Assembly (NCBI GenBank): GCA_023431185.1
Contig: JAEYXS010000065.1
Span: 62,001-126,000, forward strand
Source: Verrucomicrobiota bacterium
GTDB lineage: Bacteria > Verrucomicrobiota > Verrucomicrobiia > Limisphaerales > JAEYXS01
Length of the DNA stretch: 64,000 nucleotides
Reading direction: 5' to 3'
In this document: piece after piece, positions 43,286 through 52,298 of the stretch
How the letters are laid out: each line of letters opens with the position of its first letter
Position numbering within the stretch: the stretch's first letter is position 1
Notes under the pieces: model-generated
Database searches by the model: none
Told to the model about the DNA's origin: nothing
Seen by the model: only the letters and a program-made list of their open reading frames with translations
Made by a program: the position numbers and the translations under genes

Positions 43286-44425
43286 TCAATCCAGCGTCTG
43301 CCTGTAACGCTTGATGCCGATCGTCATCACGATGACGAGGAATACGGCGATGGGCCAGATATGGGTATAGGCTTCGGTCAGCGTGTTGCCCTTCAGCAGG
43401 ATTCCGCGGACCAGTCGCAGGAAGTGGGTCAGCGGCAGGGCGGAGCCGATATGCTGGGCCCACTCCGGCATGCCGCGAAACGGGAACATAAAACCGGACA
43501 GCAGGATGGATGGCAGGAAGAAGAAAAAGGACATCTGCATGGCCTGGAGCTGGTTCTTCGCGATGGTCGAGAAGGTGATGCCGACGGCCAGATTGGCCGC
43601 GATGAAGACGAGCATCAAAGCGAGGAGCAGGGGAATGCTGCCCAGCATGGGCACATTGAACAGGAACTTGGCGGCTACAAGTATGAGTCCAGTCTGGATA
43701 TACCCGACCATGATGTAGGGGATGATTTTTCCGAACATCACTTCGGCTGGCCGGGCCGGGGTGGCGAGGAGATTTTCCATGGTGCCTCGTTCGCGCTCGC
43801 GGGTAATGGCGAGTGCCGTGATGACGATCATGGTCATGGTGAGCACCACGCCCATGAGTCCGGGAACGATGTTGTATTGCGTCTTGCCCTCTTGATTGTA
43901 GTGGCGGTGAATCTGCATCTCCACCGGGCCGGGTTTGTTGCGCAGCTTCTGCAAGGGGCCTTTCAAGTCACGGTCGAAAACGCCAGTTACCAGCGTGTTG
44001 ATGGCCGCGATGGCATTGCCGGTGGCCGCAGGATCCGTGGCGTCCGCCTGCAAGAGCAGCTTGGGACGTTCGCCCCGCATGAGCTTGCGCGAAAAGTCTT
44101 CCGGGATGTGGATGACGAACTGCACATCGCCTTCATCCAGCAGGAACTGAACTTCGCGCTCGGATTCCGCCACCGTCACGAGATCGAAGTAACGGCTGTT
44201 CTTCAAGCTCCAGATGAACGTGCGTGTGAAAGGACTGTGATCCTGCGCTATGACCGCCGTGGGCAGATGCTTCGGATCGGAATTGATGGCGAAACCGAAG
44301 AGCATGAGCTGGATCATTGGGATGCCCACCATCATGCCGAAGGTGAGCCGGTCACGGCGCATCTGGATGAATTCCTTCACCACCACCGCCCACAGACGCT
44401 TGAATGAGAAACGAGTGCCGCTCAT
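43286..44425 (-). CDS. ABC-2 type transport permease (YbhS/YbhR-like)
   Basis: A 379-residue inner-membrane protein with one N-terminal helix (MMVGIPMIQLMLFGFAI), a large periplasmic domain (about 50-185), then five further helices, with the ABC-2 signature ERERGTMENLLATPARPAEVMFGKI. It resembles E. coli YbhS/YbhR permeases of drug-type exporters. Only one permease gene is present where E. coli has two, so it may act as a homodimer. It overlaps the ATPase gene by 4 bases and is last in the operon. Confidence 0.92.
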   Translation of the reverse strand: MSGTRFSFKRLWAVVVKEFIQMRRDRLTFGMMVGIPMIQLMLFGFAINSDPKHLPTAVIAQDHSPFTRTFIWSLKNSRYFDLVTVAESEREVQFLLDEGDVQFVIHIPEDFSRKLMRGERPKLLLQADATDPAATGNAIAAINTLVTGVFDRDLKGPLQKLRNKPGPVEMQIHRHYNQEGKTQYNIVPGLMGVVLTMTMIVITALAITRERERGTMENLLATPARPAEVMFGKIIPYIMVGYIQTGLILVAAKFLFNVPMLGSIPLLLALMLVFIAANLAVGITFSTIAKNQLQAMQMSFFFFLPSILLSGFMFPFRGMPEWAQHIGSALPLTHFLRLVRGILLKGNTLTEAYTHIWPIAVFLVIVMTIGIKRYRQTLD

Positions 44426-45363
44426 TTGAAATTATCCTGTGCGCGCTCCATCAGGCTGATGAAGACATGTTCCAGGCTGGACTCGACCTGATGCCAGCGG
44501 TAAGGCGGTTTCATCCAAGGCTGGATGGCCGCCCGCAGGGCCTCACCCTGATGGCTGCTGACATGCAGCGTATTCCCGAAAGCGACGACTTGCTCGATGC
44601 CGGGCAGCTTGCGCAATTCATTCGCGAGCTTGGCGAGATCGGGCCCGGCGACTTCCCAAGTGGTGAGCTTCGCGCCGGAGACAACGTCATCGACTGTGCC
44701 GCTCGTCAGCAGGTTTCCATAAGCAATGTAGGCGAGGCGATGGCAGCGCTCGGCTTCATCCATATAATGCGTGGTGATTAGCACCGTGAGCCCCTCGGCG
44801 GCGAGTTGGTGGATCTCTTCCCAGAAATCACGGCGAGCCTTCGGGTCCACACCTGCTGTGGGTTCGTCCAGCAGGAGCAGTTGCGGGGTATGAATCAGCG
44901 ATGCGGCGAGGGCAAGCCGTTGCTTCCAGCCGCCCGAGAGTTGTCCGGCCAATTGCTTGCGGCGCGCATGAAGACCGAGTTTGTGCAAGCTGTCGCTAAC
45001 GGCTTGTTGACGATTCGGCACTTGATAAATGCGAGCGATGAAATCGAGATTCTCTTCCAGATTCAGATCCTCATAGTAACTGAACTTCTGCGTCATGTAG
45101 CCGACGTGTTTCTTGATTTCATCGGATTGCTGGAGGATGTCATAGCCTAGGCAAGTGCCTTGACCCGCATCAGGTTTGAGCAAACCACAGAGCATGCGGA
45201 GGAAGGTAGTTTTGCCGCTGCCGTTGGGCCCGAGGAAGCCGTAGATCTCACCGCGCCGCACCTGCATGGCGATACTGTTCACCACCGTCTGCGCACCAAA
45301 CCGCTTCGTGATGCCCGAGACATCGATCACGAGTTCAGTGTTGCTCTGTACGGTTTCCGTCAT
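44422..45363 (-). CDS. ABC transporter ATP-binding protein (YbhF-like)
   Basis: A 313-residue ATPase. It has Walker A GPNGSGKT, Q-loop TQKFSYYEDL, signature LSGGWKQR, Walker B LLLLDEPTAGVD and H-loop TTHYMDEAERC. The C-terminal 90 residues form the extension seen in export ATPases. E. coli YbhF has two ATPase halves; this protein has one. It pairs with the overlapping permease and the upstream membrane fusion protein to form an export system. Confidence 0.93.
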   Translation of the reverse strand: MTETVQSNTELVIDVSGITKRFGAQTVVNSIAMQVRRGEIYGFLGPNGSGKTTFLRMLCGLLKPDAGQGTCLGYDILQQSDEIKKHVGYMTQKFSYYEDLNLEENLDFIARIYQVPNRQQAVSDSLHKLGLHARRKQLAGQLSGGWKQRLALAASLIHTPQLLLLDEPTAGVDPKARRDFWEEIHQLAAEGLTVLITTHYMDEAERCHRLAYIAYGNLLTSGTVDDVVSGAKLTTWEVAGPDLAKLANELRKLPGIEQVVAFGNTLHVSSHQGEALRAAIQPWMKPPYRWHQVESSLEHVFISLMERAQDNFK

Positions 45364-45381
45364 GGCGCGATGCGTGTGATT

Positions 45382-46356
45382 CTAGGAACCAGGACGGACA
45401 TCCACGGGCTGGCCGGGATGCAGGGTGGTGCTGTCAGCCGGGTTGAATTGCGCCTCGATCATGAAGACCAGCTTGGAGCGCGTCTGCTGGCTGTAGATGA
45501 CTGGGGGAGTGAACTCCGCTTGGGTGGCGATGTAACTCACGGTAGCCGCATAGACTATATCGGTTCCATCCAAGGTGACTTGGACGGGAGTGCCGGTCTT
45601 GAGCGAGGGCAGCTTGTCCTGCGGCACAAAGAAACGGACCTTGATGTTCTGCGGCGGGAGCAGGGATACGATGGGGTTCCCGGCGCTGACGAATTCTCCG
45701 GGACGATAGAGTGTGTCATTCACGGCGCCTTCGACCGGCGAAACTTGCTGTTTCTGATCTACGGACCATCGGACTTTTGCCAGCGTCGCTTGCAGCATGG
45801 TGATCTCCAGCTCAGCCGCTTTGATCTCATCCTCACGGGCGCCGAGCTTGGCGGTGGCGATGTCCGCTTGGATGAGCCTGGCTTCGGCCTGATAGTTCTC
45901 GAATTTCGAACGGGCCTGATCTAGCTGCTCTTGGGAGATGGCGCCGCTGTTGCTCTTCTGCAGTGTGGTCAGGCGTCCCAACTCGCGTTCGGCGAGAGCG
46001 GAGGAGACTTTGTTCTGCGCCAGCCGGGCTTCGAGGGCGGCGATTTCGGTAGGGCGACGGCCTTTGAGCAAGTTGTCACGTTTGGCCTTCGCTTGCGCTA
46101 GCTTGTGTTCGGCTTCCTGCAGGGCTGCCGTTTCTGCGGCGCTCTCCAGGGTGAACAACGGTTGATTGCTCTTCACTGTGTCCCCGCGTTTCACATTCAG
46201 TGTCGTGAGCGTGCCGCCAAGCGGAGCGGAGATGTAAACGTATTCGCCCTCGATGTAGCCTTGCCACGAACCGTTGGGCTTTGGCTTGCAGCCGGCCAAA
46301 AGCAGGACGGCAAGGCAACTCAAGGCGAGGGTAGAGAGGTGGTTAAATCGTTTCAT
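45382..46356 (-). CDS. HlyD-type membrane fusion lipoprotein of the ABC exporter
   Basis: About 324 residues from the chosen ATG. The signal has lipobox LLLAGC, so the protein is lipid-anchored. A lipoyl-like half (YISAPLGGTLTTLNVKRGDTVK) is split from its partner (VEGAVNDTLYRPGEFVSAG) by a long coiled-coil hairpin (about 70-190), the normal HlyD/YbhG layout. It would bridge the permease to an outer-membrane channel, which is not encoded nearby. The ATG is preceded by GAGG and lies 7 bases after the MarR stop; an earlier GTG would overlap that gene. Confidence 0.9.
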   Translation of the reverse strand: MKRFNHLSTLALSCLAVLLLAGCKPKPNGSWQGYIEGEYVYISAPLGGTLTTLNVKRGDTVKSNQPLFTLESAAETAALQEAEHKLAQAKAKRDNLLKGRRPTEIAALEARLAQNKVSSALAERELGRLTTLQKSNSGAISQEQLDQARSKFENYQAEARLIQADIATAKLGAREDEIKAAELEITMLQATLAKVRWSVDQKQQVSPVEGAVNDTLYRPGEFVSAGNPIVSLLPPQNIKVRFFVPQDKLPSLKTGTPVQVTLDGTDIVYAATVSYIATQAEFTPPVIYSQQTRSKLVFMIEAQFNPADSTTLHPGQPVDVRPGS

Positions 46357-46363
46357 GGCAGCC

Positions 46364-46846
46364 TCAATCCTTTTGTTCACCGAGGTTCAGGTTCAGCAAA
46401 TTGGTCTGGATATGCGTCAGCGTCCGCATGGTGGTTTCGACATCCTTGGGGGACAGGCCATCGGTGGCGTGCTTGGCCATCTGCATGGCTATGGGCAACA
46501 GGCGGTCGCGCAGTTGCAGACCTTTCTTGGTGAGCCAGGTGCAGACCTTGCGCCGGTCATCAGGATGCCCACGCCGCTCCACAAAGCCCTTGCGCACGAG
46601 CCCGTCCAGCAGACGGGTGGTGGTGGTGCGCTCGCGGATAGCGGCGCTGGCGAGCTGGCTCTGCGTCTGGCCGTCCTGCTGCCAGAGATGGTGAATGATG
46701 GCCATTTCCTCCGGCGTGAGTGAATGGCCCTCAAGCTTAAGCCTCTCGCGCATGCGCACGCGGATCAGATAGGCCGTCCGGTTGACGATGAAGCCCAGCG
46801 GATGATTCAGGTTGTTGATGGCGATAGCCTCAGCCGTTCTTTGCAC
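46364..46846 (-). CDS. MarR-family transcriptional regulator
   Basis: About 161 residues. A winged helix is clear: LTPEEMAIIHHLWQQDGQTQSQLASA and the recognition helix RTTTTRLLDGLVRKGFVERRGHPDDRRKVCTWLT, with the wing DDRRK. MarR proteins are usually repressors released by small molecules; here the obvious target is the exporter operon it heads. The open frame extends to a TTG at 46882, but that TTG is itself part of a TTGACA promoter-like box, so the start is placed at the GTG. Neither has a clear Shine-Dalgarno. Confidence 0.85.
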   Translation of the reverse strand: MQRTAEAIAINNLNHPLGFIVNRTAYLIRVRMRERLKLEGHSLTPEEMAIIHHLWQQDGQTQSQLASAAIRERTTTTRLLDGLVRKGFVERRGHPDDRRKVCTWLTKKGLQLRDRLLPIAMQMAKHATDGLSPKDVETTMRTLTHIQTNLLNLNLGEQKD

Positions 46847-46890
46847 AATACAATATGTGTAATATGCACATAATTTTGTCAAGACCTAGT
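46846..46890 (-). promoter_or_regulatory. Possible promoter/operator of the MarR-exporter operon
   Basis: On the minus strand a perfect TTGACA (46882-46877) is followed by AT-rich sequence and a poor -10 candidate (ACATAT) at about 18 bases. The segment also contains two GCACA words 18 bases apart, which could be a MarR site. Auto-repression is inferred from the family. Confidence 0.4.
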
Positions 46891-47200
46891 GATGTGGTCG
46901 TTTTTCACCTTCTTGCTAAGCAGAGGTTGAAGGGGTAAGAAGTGAACAGTGCGCGATGCCAGTTGGGTGAAATCACGGATTGCCGCCCGTATCTTATTGC
47001 GAGGTGAGCGTGGAACTATCTCTGCCCGTGATCGGCGCTTTGCTCGTATTTTGGCCAACGATGCAGCCGTTACGGACCGATTATTGGGGCAAGCTTTATC
47101 CTGCATTTTCGCCGAAAAGAAGATAGGACTCAAAGAACAAGACGACATACGCAAGCGTATCCTTGCTCCACCTCCTGATAAGATTAAATTTTTAAAAACT

Positions 47201-47626
47201 ATGAGCGACATCATTTATCCTCGCAGTCCGCGGGAAACCATGAGCGGCTGGATGCATCTGCCGCGTTATATCGACAAGGTGCGCCTGCATCTTGCGGGCA
47301 AACTTCATGCTGATTATCAGCCGAACTTCGGCAAAGGCTTCGACGGCACGTGGCTGAAGGCCGCTGGTCTTGTTCACGAGCAATTCATCGAAGTGGTGAA
47401 AGGGACGATCACAGACGGGGAGGTGGCTGATTGGGTGGCCAAGAACGTGAAGAAAACGGATGCGGAAAAGAAAGTTCACGCCGATGGCATGATGAACTAT
47501 CCCAAAGCCGATGATGCCGCGATGCAAGACCGTCTGAAGCAGCGTAAGGAAGCCGCTGGCCTAGCTCATCGCGATGATATCAAGACGTTCGTTGATTTCA
47601 TCGATGCGGATGAGAAGCGGAAGTGA
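47201..47626 (+). CDS. DUF5069 protein
   Basis: A 141-residue soluble protein. It starts with YPRSPRETMSGWMHLPRYIDKVRLHLAGKL, the hallmark of DUF5069, continues YQPNFGKGFDGTWLKAAGL, and ends in a charged helix. No function is known for the family. The open frame extends 84 codons further upstream with no family match, so the ATG at 47201, at the start of the recognisable domain, is chosen. It converges with lysS across an inverted repeat. Confidence 0.85.
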   Translation: MSDIIYPRSPRETMSGWMHLPRYIDKVRLHLAGKLHADYQPNFGKGFDGTWLKAAGLVHEQFIEVVKGTITDGEVADWVAKNVKKTDAEKKVHADGMMNYPKADDAAMQDRLKQRKEAAGLAHRDDIKTFVDFIDADEKRK

Positions 47627-47635
47627 TTGGTTTCC

Positions 47636-47747
47636 CGCTAAACACGCGAAAAGGCGCTAAAATTTAAGACAAGAAAAAACCGGCTGGTGATGAACCTGCC
47701 GGGTCTTTATTTTCCCAAATATTTGGCGTCTTTTCGCGTGTTTAGCG
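47636..47747. repeat. Inverted repeat enclosing the lysS terminator
   Basis: CGCTAAACACGCGAAAAG at 47636-47653 recurs inverted at 47730-47747 (CTTTTCGCGTGTTTAGCG), a perfect 18-base match; looser pairing continues inward (GGCGCTAAAATTT with AAATATTTGGCG). The terminator hairpin of lysS lies in the loop. Together they form a nested hairpin between convergent genes. Confidence 0.75.
47673..47703 (-). terminator. Rho-independent terminator of lysS
   Basis: CCGGC and GCCGG arms, extended by GGT/ACC past a mismatch, form a hairpin at about 47680-47703. On the minus strand it is followed by TTTTTTCTT. It lies about 55 bases past the lysS stop. Confidence 0.75.
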
Positions 47748-47756
47748 CGAAAAGAC

Positions 47757-49214
47757 CTACTGCTTCGGTTTCAACTGCGGGAACAGGATCACGTCGCGGA
47801 TGCTTTCCTGGCCGAGCAGCATCATGCACAAGCGGTCGATGCCGATGCCGATACCGCCAGCGGGCGGCATGCCGTGTTCCAGCGCCACGAGGAAGTCCTC
47901 GTCCAGCTTCTGCTGTTCGCCACCGGCCTGATGCTCCAGCGTCTCGCGTTGCTGGATCGGGTCATTCTGCTCGGTATAGCCGGGCGAAATCTCCTGACCG
48001 TTGATGCAGCACTCGAAGACTTCAACCGTGGTCGGATCGTCCGGCGTCCGCTTGGCGAGGGGAACGAGTTCCTTCGGCAAGTGAGTTACGAAGGTCGGGT
48101 TGATGAGCTTTGGCTCGATCAATTTCTCGAACACAGCGCCTGTCACTTCGAAATCCTCGTAACCAGCGGCGATATCACCCGCCAGCTTCAAGTCTTCAAT
48201 CGCTCGACGACGGCGCTCTGCCGGTGTTACGTCGAACCAATCGTTACCAGCGACTTCGCGCACGAGGTCCTTGTACTTGGCCCGGCGCCAGTTGGTCAGG
48301 TCGATGGTCTTGGTGACTTTGCCTTCGGCGTCCTTGTGTTCGATCACCAGTGTGCCCAAGACTTTCTCAGCGATACCCTTAATAAGGGATTCCACCGTTT
48401 CCATCATCGTCTCGTAATCACCGAAGGCGCAGTAGGCCTCCAGCATCGTGAACTCGGGATTGTGACGGCGGGAGAGACCTTCATTGCGGAAGTTCTTGCC
48501 GATCTCGAACAGACGGTCGATGCCGCCGACGAGCAGGCGCTTGTGATACAGCTCCAAGGCGATGCGCAGGTAGAACTCGCAGCCCAACGCATTGTGGAAG
48601 GTCTTGAACGGTTGTGCGGCGGCACCGCCGGGGATCGGCTGCATCGCGGGCGTTTCCACTTCCACATAACCACGGGAGTGGAAGAAATTTCGGATCTCAT
48701 GGACGATGGCGCTGCGTTGCAGGAAGACCTTCTTCACATCGTCATTGGCGATGAGGTCGAGGTAGCGCTGGCGGTAGCGCACTTCCATGTCTTCCAGGCC
48801 GTGCCACTTGGCCGGAGGAGGGCGGAGTGACTTGGCGAGGATGGTGAAGGCCTCGAGCTTCACGGAAATCTCACCGGTCTTGGTGGTGAAGAGGGTGCCC
48901 TTCACGCCGATGAAGTCGGCGAGATCGAGATGGCGGAAGATGTCGAACTGTTCTTCGCCGATGACGTTCTTCTGGGCGTAAACCTGGATGCGACCGCTTT
49001 GGTCTTTGATGTCGATGAACATGGACTTGCCCATGTCGCGATGCGCGGTGATGCGGCCGGCGAGTTCCACCGGGCGGCCTTCCGTGTAGTTCGCGCGGGC
49101 TACAGCGCATTTCTCCGTCGGCGTAAACTTGTTACGGAACGGGTCGATGTTCTTGCTGCGGAGCGAGGCCAGCTTGGCCTTGCGCTGTTCAATCAACGAA
49201 TTTGTCTCGTCCAT
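47757..49214 (-). CDS. lysS: Lysyl-tRNA synthetase, class II
   Basis: Charges tRNA-Lys with lysine. The 485-residue protein has an N-terminal OB-fold anticodon domain (VELAGRITAHRDMGKSMFIDIKDQ...RIQVY), then the class II core: motif 1 around FFHSRGYVEVETPAMQPIPGGAAAQPF, motif 2 NFRNEGLSRRHNPEFTMLEAY, and motif 3 PPAGGIGIGIDRLCMMLL. The end (SIRDVILFPQLKPKQ) is typical of bacterial LysS. The start is set at the ATG giving MDETNSLIEQRKAKL rather than 15 bases upstream. Confidence 0.96.
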   Translation of the reverse strand: MDETNSLIEQRKAKLASLRSKNIDPFRNKFTPTEKCAVARANYTEGRPVELAGRITAHRDMGKSMFIDIKDQSGRIQVYAQKNVIGEEQFDIFRHLDLADFIGVKGTLFTTKTGEISVKLEAFTILAKSLRPPPAKWHGLEDMEVRYRQRYLDLIANDDVKKVFLQRSAIVHEIRNFFHSRGYVEVETPAMQPIPGGAAAQPFKTFHNALGCEFYLRIALELYHKRLLVGGIDRLFEIGKNFRNEGLSRRHNPEFTMLEAYCAFGDYETMMETVESLIKGIAEKVLGTLVIEHKDAEGKVTKTIDLTNWRRAKYKDLVREVAGNDWFDVTPAERRRRAIEDLKLAGDIAAGYEDFEVTGAVFEKLIEPKLINPTFVTHLPKELVPLAKRTPDDPTTVEVFECCINGQEISPGYTEQNDPIQQRETLEHQAGGEQQKLDEDFLVALEHGMPPAGGIGIGIDRLCMMLLGQESIRDVILFPQLKPKQ

Positions 49215-49499
49215 ACTCAATCCAGTCAATCAATAGAGCCTCGTATAGAACACGGAAGCGCCGGGGATGTCCAAGGTTTTTGGCAGGACCAAAAACCTTG
49301 GAAATGACGAATGACCACGCCCGGATGACGATGAATGCCTAAATGATGCGAAGCTATGCTCCATTGCTCATTTCCGCTCCGTACACTTCCTGATTTCCCG
49401 TTCTATTGAACAAAATGGGGCCTTATCCTGTCCATTGATACAGAGCAAAAAGGCTGTCAGGATGGTCCGACAGCCAGAAATCCGGGAACTAGCCGGACC

Positions 49500-51035
49500 A
49501 TGAATAGAGATCAATTTATGAAATACTTGCGCATGTCGTTGGCGGGCCTGACGGGAGCCATAGTCGGGGGGATTTTGGTGTTTTCTGCCTATGAAGGGGT
49601 CACCCAGGAAAAGGCCGTCGCCAAGAAGAATGAGGCCCCCAAGTTCAATATTCAAGAGAAGGCCGTTCAACGGACTGGCCCGAATGCCCTGACCTTCGCC
49701 CCGGTGGTCAAGAAAGTGGCCCCCAGCGTGGTCAGCATTTATTCCACCAAGACCGTAAAAGTGAATGCCCGGCGTAATCCGCTGTTCGATCACCCCATGT
49801 TTCGTGATTTCTTTGGCGAAGATGGCGAGCCTCAGCAGCCCAATAGCCGCCCCCGCAAATTTGAAGAGACCGGCTTGGGCTCAGGCGTGATCGTCTCGGA
49901 GAACGGTTACATCCTTACCAATAATCACGTGGTGGATGGCGCGGATGAGATCAAAGTCAGCCTGGCCGGGCGCAAGGAAGAATACGTCGCCCAAGTCATC
50001 GGCAAGGATGAGAAGACGGACATCGCCATCTTGAAGATTGAAGCCAAAGGTCTGCCGGCCATCACGATGACCAGCAGCGACAATCTCGAAGTGGGTGATG
50101 TGGTGCTTGCCGTGGGCAATCCGTTCGGCGTCGGCCAAACGGTGACCATGGGTATTGTCAGCGCGACGCAGCGCCGCGGCTTGGGCATCGTCGGCTATGA
50201 AGATTTCATCCAGACGGATGCTTCCATCAATCCGGGCAATTCTGGTGGCGCACTTGTGGATGCCGAAGGTCGCCTGGTGGGTGTTCCCACCGCGATTTTT
50301 AGCCGCAGCGGTGGCAATCAAGGCATCGGTTTCGCCGTGCCGGTGAACATGGCCCGTTTCGTGATGGAGCGGCTGATCGATGGTGGCAAAGTGGTGCGCG
50401 GCTATATGGGCTTGTTGCCGCAGCCGATCACGCCGGAGCTGGCCAAGCTTTTCAAGCTCAAGTCGCAGAACGGCGCCTTGGTCGGTGAAGTGGTGCCTAA
50501 CAGTCCGGCGGCAAAGGCCGGTCTGAAAGACGGCGATGTGATCATCGAGTTCAACAACCGTAAGGTGGGTGATGATAACGAACTCCGGTTGATGTCTTCG
50601 CAGACAGCTCCTGGCACCAAGGTGCCGGTGAAATTGATCCGCGATGAAAAAGAGAAAACCATTGATGTGGTTCTGGCCGAATTGCCGACCAATACCCGGG
50701 CGTCCATTTTGCCGAATGGCAAGGAGGCTCCGGCGCCGCGTGAAGACGCACTGGAAGGTGTGGAAGTCAGTGACTTGGACGCGGCCGCCCGCCGTCAGTA
50801 TGGCATCCCGAACAGTGTCCAGGGTGCCTTGGTCACGAATGTGGATCCGGATTCTCCGGCGTTCCGCGATGGCCTCCGGGCTGGTGCCGTCATCCTCAGC
50901 ATCGACCGCAAGCCGGTGAAGAATGCGGACGATGCAGTGAAATTGAGCGAGGGAATCTCCTCCAAGCTGGTCCTGCTGCAGGTCTGGTTCAACGGCGGCA
51001 GCCGGTTCATCACGGTGGATGAAAGCAAGAAGTGA
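49500..51035 (+). CDS. degP: HtrA/DegP-type periplasmic serine protease
   Basis: A 511-residue envelope protease/chaperone. One N-terminal membrane helix or uncleaved signal (about 10-30) anchors it. The trypsin-like domain carries H143 (LTNNHVVDGA), D174 (KTDIAIL) and S248 (INPGNSGGAL). Two PDZ domains follow: about 300-390 (NGALVGEVVPNSPAAKAGLKDGDVI) and about 405-505 (GALVTNVDPDSPAFRDGLRAGAVIL). This is the DegP/DegQ layout. A terminator follows; a DnaJ-like gene lies further downstream, a suggestive protein-quality neighbourhood. Confidence 0.94.
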   Translation: MNRDQFMKYLRMSLAGLTGAIVGGILVFSAYEGVTQEKAVAKKNEAPKFNIQEKAVQRTGPNALTFAPVVKKVAPSVVSIYSTKTVKVNARRNPLFDHPMFRDFFGEDGEPQQPNSRPRKFEETGLGSGVIVSENGYILTNNHVVDGADEIKVSLAGRKEEYVAQVIGKDEKTDIAILKIEAKGLPAITMTSSDNLEVGDVVLAVGNPFGVGQTVTMGIVSATQRRGLGIVGYEDFIQTDASINPGNSGGALVDAEGRLVGVPTAIFSRSGGNQGIGFAVPVNMARFVMERLIDGGKVVRGYMGLLPQPITPELAKLFKLKSQNGALVGEVVPNSPAAKAGLKDGDVIIEFNNRKVGDDNELRLMSSQTAPGTKVPVKLIRDEKEKTIDVVLAELPTNTRASILPNGKEAPAPREDALEGVEVSDLDAAARRQYGIPNSVQGALVTNVDPDSPAFRDGLRAGAVILSIDRKPVKNADDAVKLSEGISSKLVLLQVWFNGGSRFITVDESKK

Positions 51036-51060
51036 TAGTGTGCATGGTTGGTTGTGAGTG

Positions 51061-51099
51061 CGGCGGTGCTGTCGGAGGATGGCACCGCCGTTTTCTTTT
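51061..51099 (+). terminator. Rho-independent terminator of the HtrA gene
   Basis: CGGCGGTGC (51061-51069) pairs with GCACCGCCG (51082-51090), followed by TTTTCTTTT. It lies 26 bases past the stop. Confidence 0.9.
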
Positions 51100-51215
51100 G
51101 ATTCATTTGCGGCAAGATTGGAGTAGTGATAATTGTGGAGACAGCGTAGGAATAGTCATGGATTGGAGACGGCAACACGTCGATCCATGACGGGGAAATT
51201 TGGGAAATAGCAGCT

Positions 51216-52274
51216 ATGTCAGTGCAGTATAAGGACTATTATCAAGTGCTGGGGGTGGCGCGCACGGCGTCAGAGGACGATATTCGCAAGGCGTTCCGCA
51301 AGCTCGCCCGCGAGTATCATCCGGATGTGGCCAAGGATAAAAAATCGGCCGAGGACAAGTTCAAGGAGATCAACGAGGCCTACGAGGTTTTAAGCGACCC
51401 GGAGAAGCGCAAGAAGTACGACGAACTGGGTGCCGACTGGAAGCAGGGGGCGGAGTTCCGTCCGCCGCCTGGCTGGGGCGGGCAAGGCCAGCGCCGCCGT
51501 CGTCGCGGCAATGGCGGCGGTGGGACCAGCGCGCAGGATTTTGAAACACATTTCGGAGGCACCGGCTTCAGTGATTTTTTCGAGCAGTTTTTCAGTTCCG
51601 GCGGGCAGGGACGCAGTTACGGATTCCGCAATGCGGAGGATTTTGTTGATGAGCAGACCTCCCAGCGTGGCAATGATCTCGAAGCTGATATCATGGTCAC
51701 CCTGGAAGAGGCGGTGCGCGGTTCCGTGCGGACAGTGAATTTACGGCGCAACGTGCCGTGCGGCCAGTGCCAAGGCACCGGCGTGCTGAATGAGTATGCC
51801 TGTCCGCAATGCCGGGGTGAAGGCTATGTCACCAAGCTGGACAATTATCAGGTGAAGGTGCCAGCCGGTGTGCGTGCGGGCCAGAAACTGCGTTTGGCCG
51901 GCAAGGGTGAGGTAGGACATGGACGCGGCCAGGCTGGCGATCTGTATCTGAATGTGCGTTTTGCCCGGCACCCGGACTTCACGGTGGACGGTTCCGATCT
52001 GACCTATGATGTGGATTTGGCTCCGTGGGAAGCAGTCCTGGGTACGAATGTGGATGTCCCGACCTTGCATGGGAAGGTCGCCATCAAGATTCCCGCTGGG
52101 ACGAATAACGGCCAGAAACTGCGTGTCCGCGGCAAAGGTCTGCCAGTGAAGGATGGCGGCCATGGTGACCTCTACGTGGTGGTGCAGATCAAGATCCCGG
52201 CCAAGGTGACTGAGGTAGAGAAGGAATTGTGGGAGAAACTGGCGAAGGCGTCCGACTTTAAGCCGCGCGAGTGA
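51216..52274 (+). CDS. DnaJ-like co-chaperone with a reduced zinc finger
   Basis: A 352-residue Hsp40. The J domain (about 7-70) has the HPD motif in REYHPDVAKD that activates DnaK. A G/F-rich linker with an RRRRR stretch follows. The zinc region holds only two CxxCxGxG units, C182-x-x-C185 and C196-x-x-C199, where DnaJ has four, so at most one zinc ion is bound. Two C-terminal substrate domains (DLEADIMVTLEEAVRGSVRTVNL and LTYDVDLAPWEAVLGTNVDVPTL) follow. It is intermediate between DnaJ and zinc-free CbpA. No dnaK or grpE adjoins it. Confidence 0.9.
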   Translation: MSVQYKDYYQVLGVARTASEDDIRKAFRKLAREYHPDVAKDKKSAEDKFKEINEAYEVLSDPEKRKKYDELGADWKQGAEFRPPPGWGGQGQRRRRRGNGGGGTSAQDFETHFGGTGFSDFFEQFFSSGGQGRSYGFRNAEDFVDEQTSQRGNDLEADIMVTLEEAVRGSVRTVNLRRNVPCGQCQGTGVLNEYACPQCRGEGYVTKLDNYQVKVPAGVRAGQKLRLAGKGEVGHGRGQAGDLYLNVRFARHPDFTVDGSDLTYDVDLAPWEAVLGTNVDVPTLHGKVAIKIPAGTNNGQKLRVRGKGLPVKDGGHGDLYVVVQIKIPAKVTEVEKELWEKLAKASDFKPRE

Positions 52275-52298
52275 ACTGATTTCGGCATAAGGTTCTGC

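Noticed and set aside
43361..44407. 348-codon plus-strand frame opposite the ABC permease
   Set aside because: The permease on the minus strand has clear helices and an ABC-2 signature; the plus frame is low-complexity His/Glu-rich.
46847..46882. TTG start 12 codons before the chosen start of the MarR gene
   Set aside because: The TTG is part of a TTGACA promoter-like box and the added residues do not fit the family.
46949..47200. Upstream extension of the DUF5069 frame (84 codons)
   Set aside because: No family match; the DUF5069 domain starts at the ATG at 47201.
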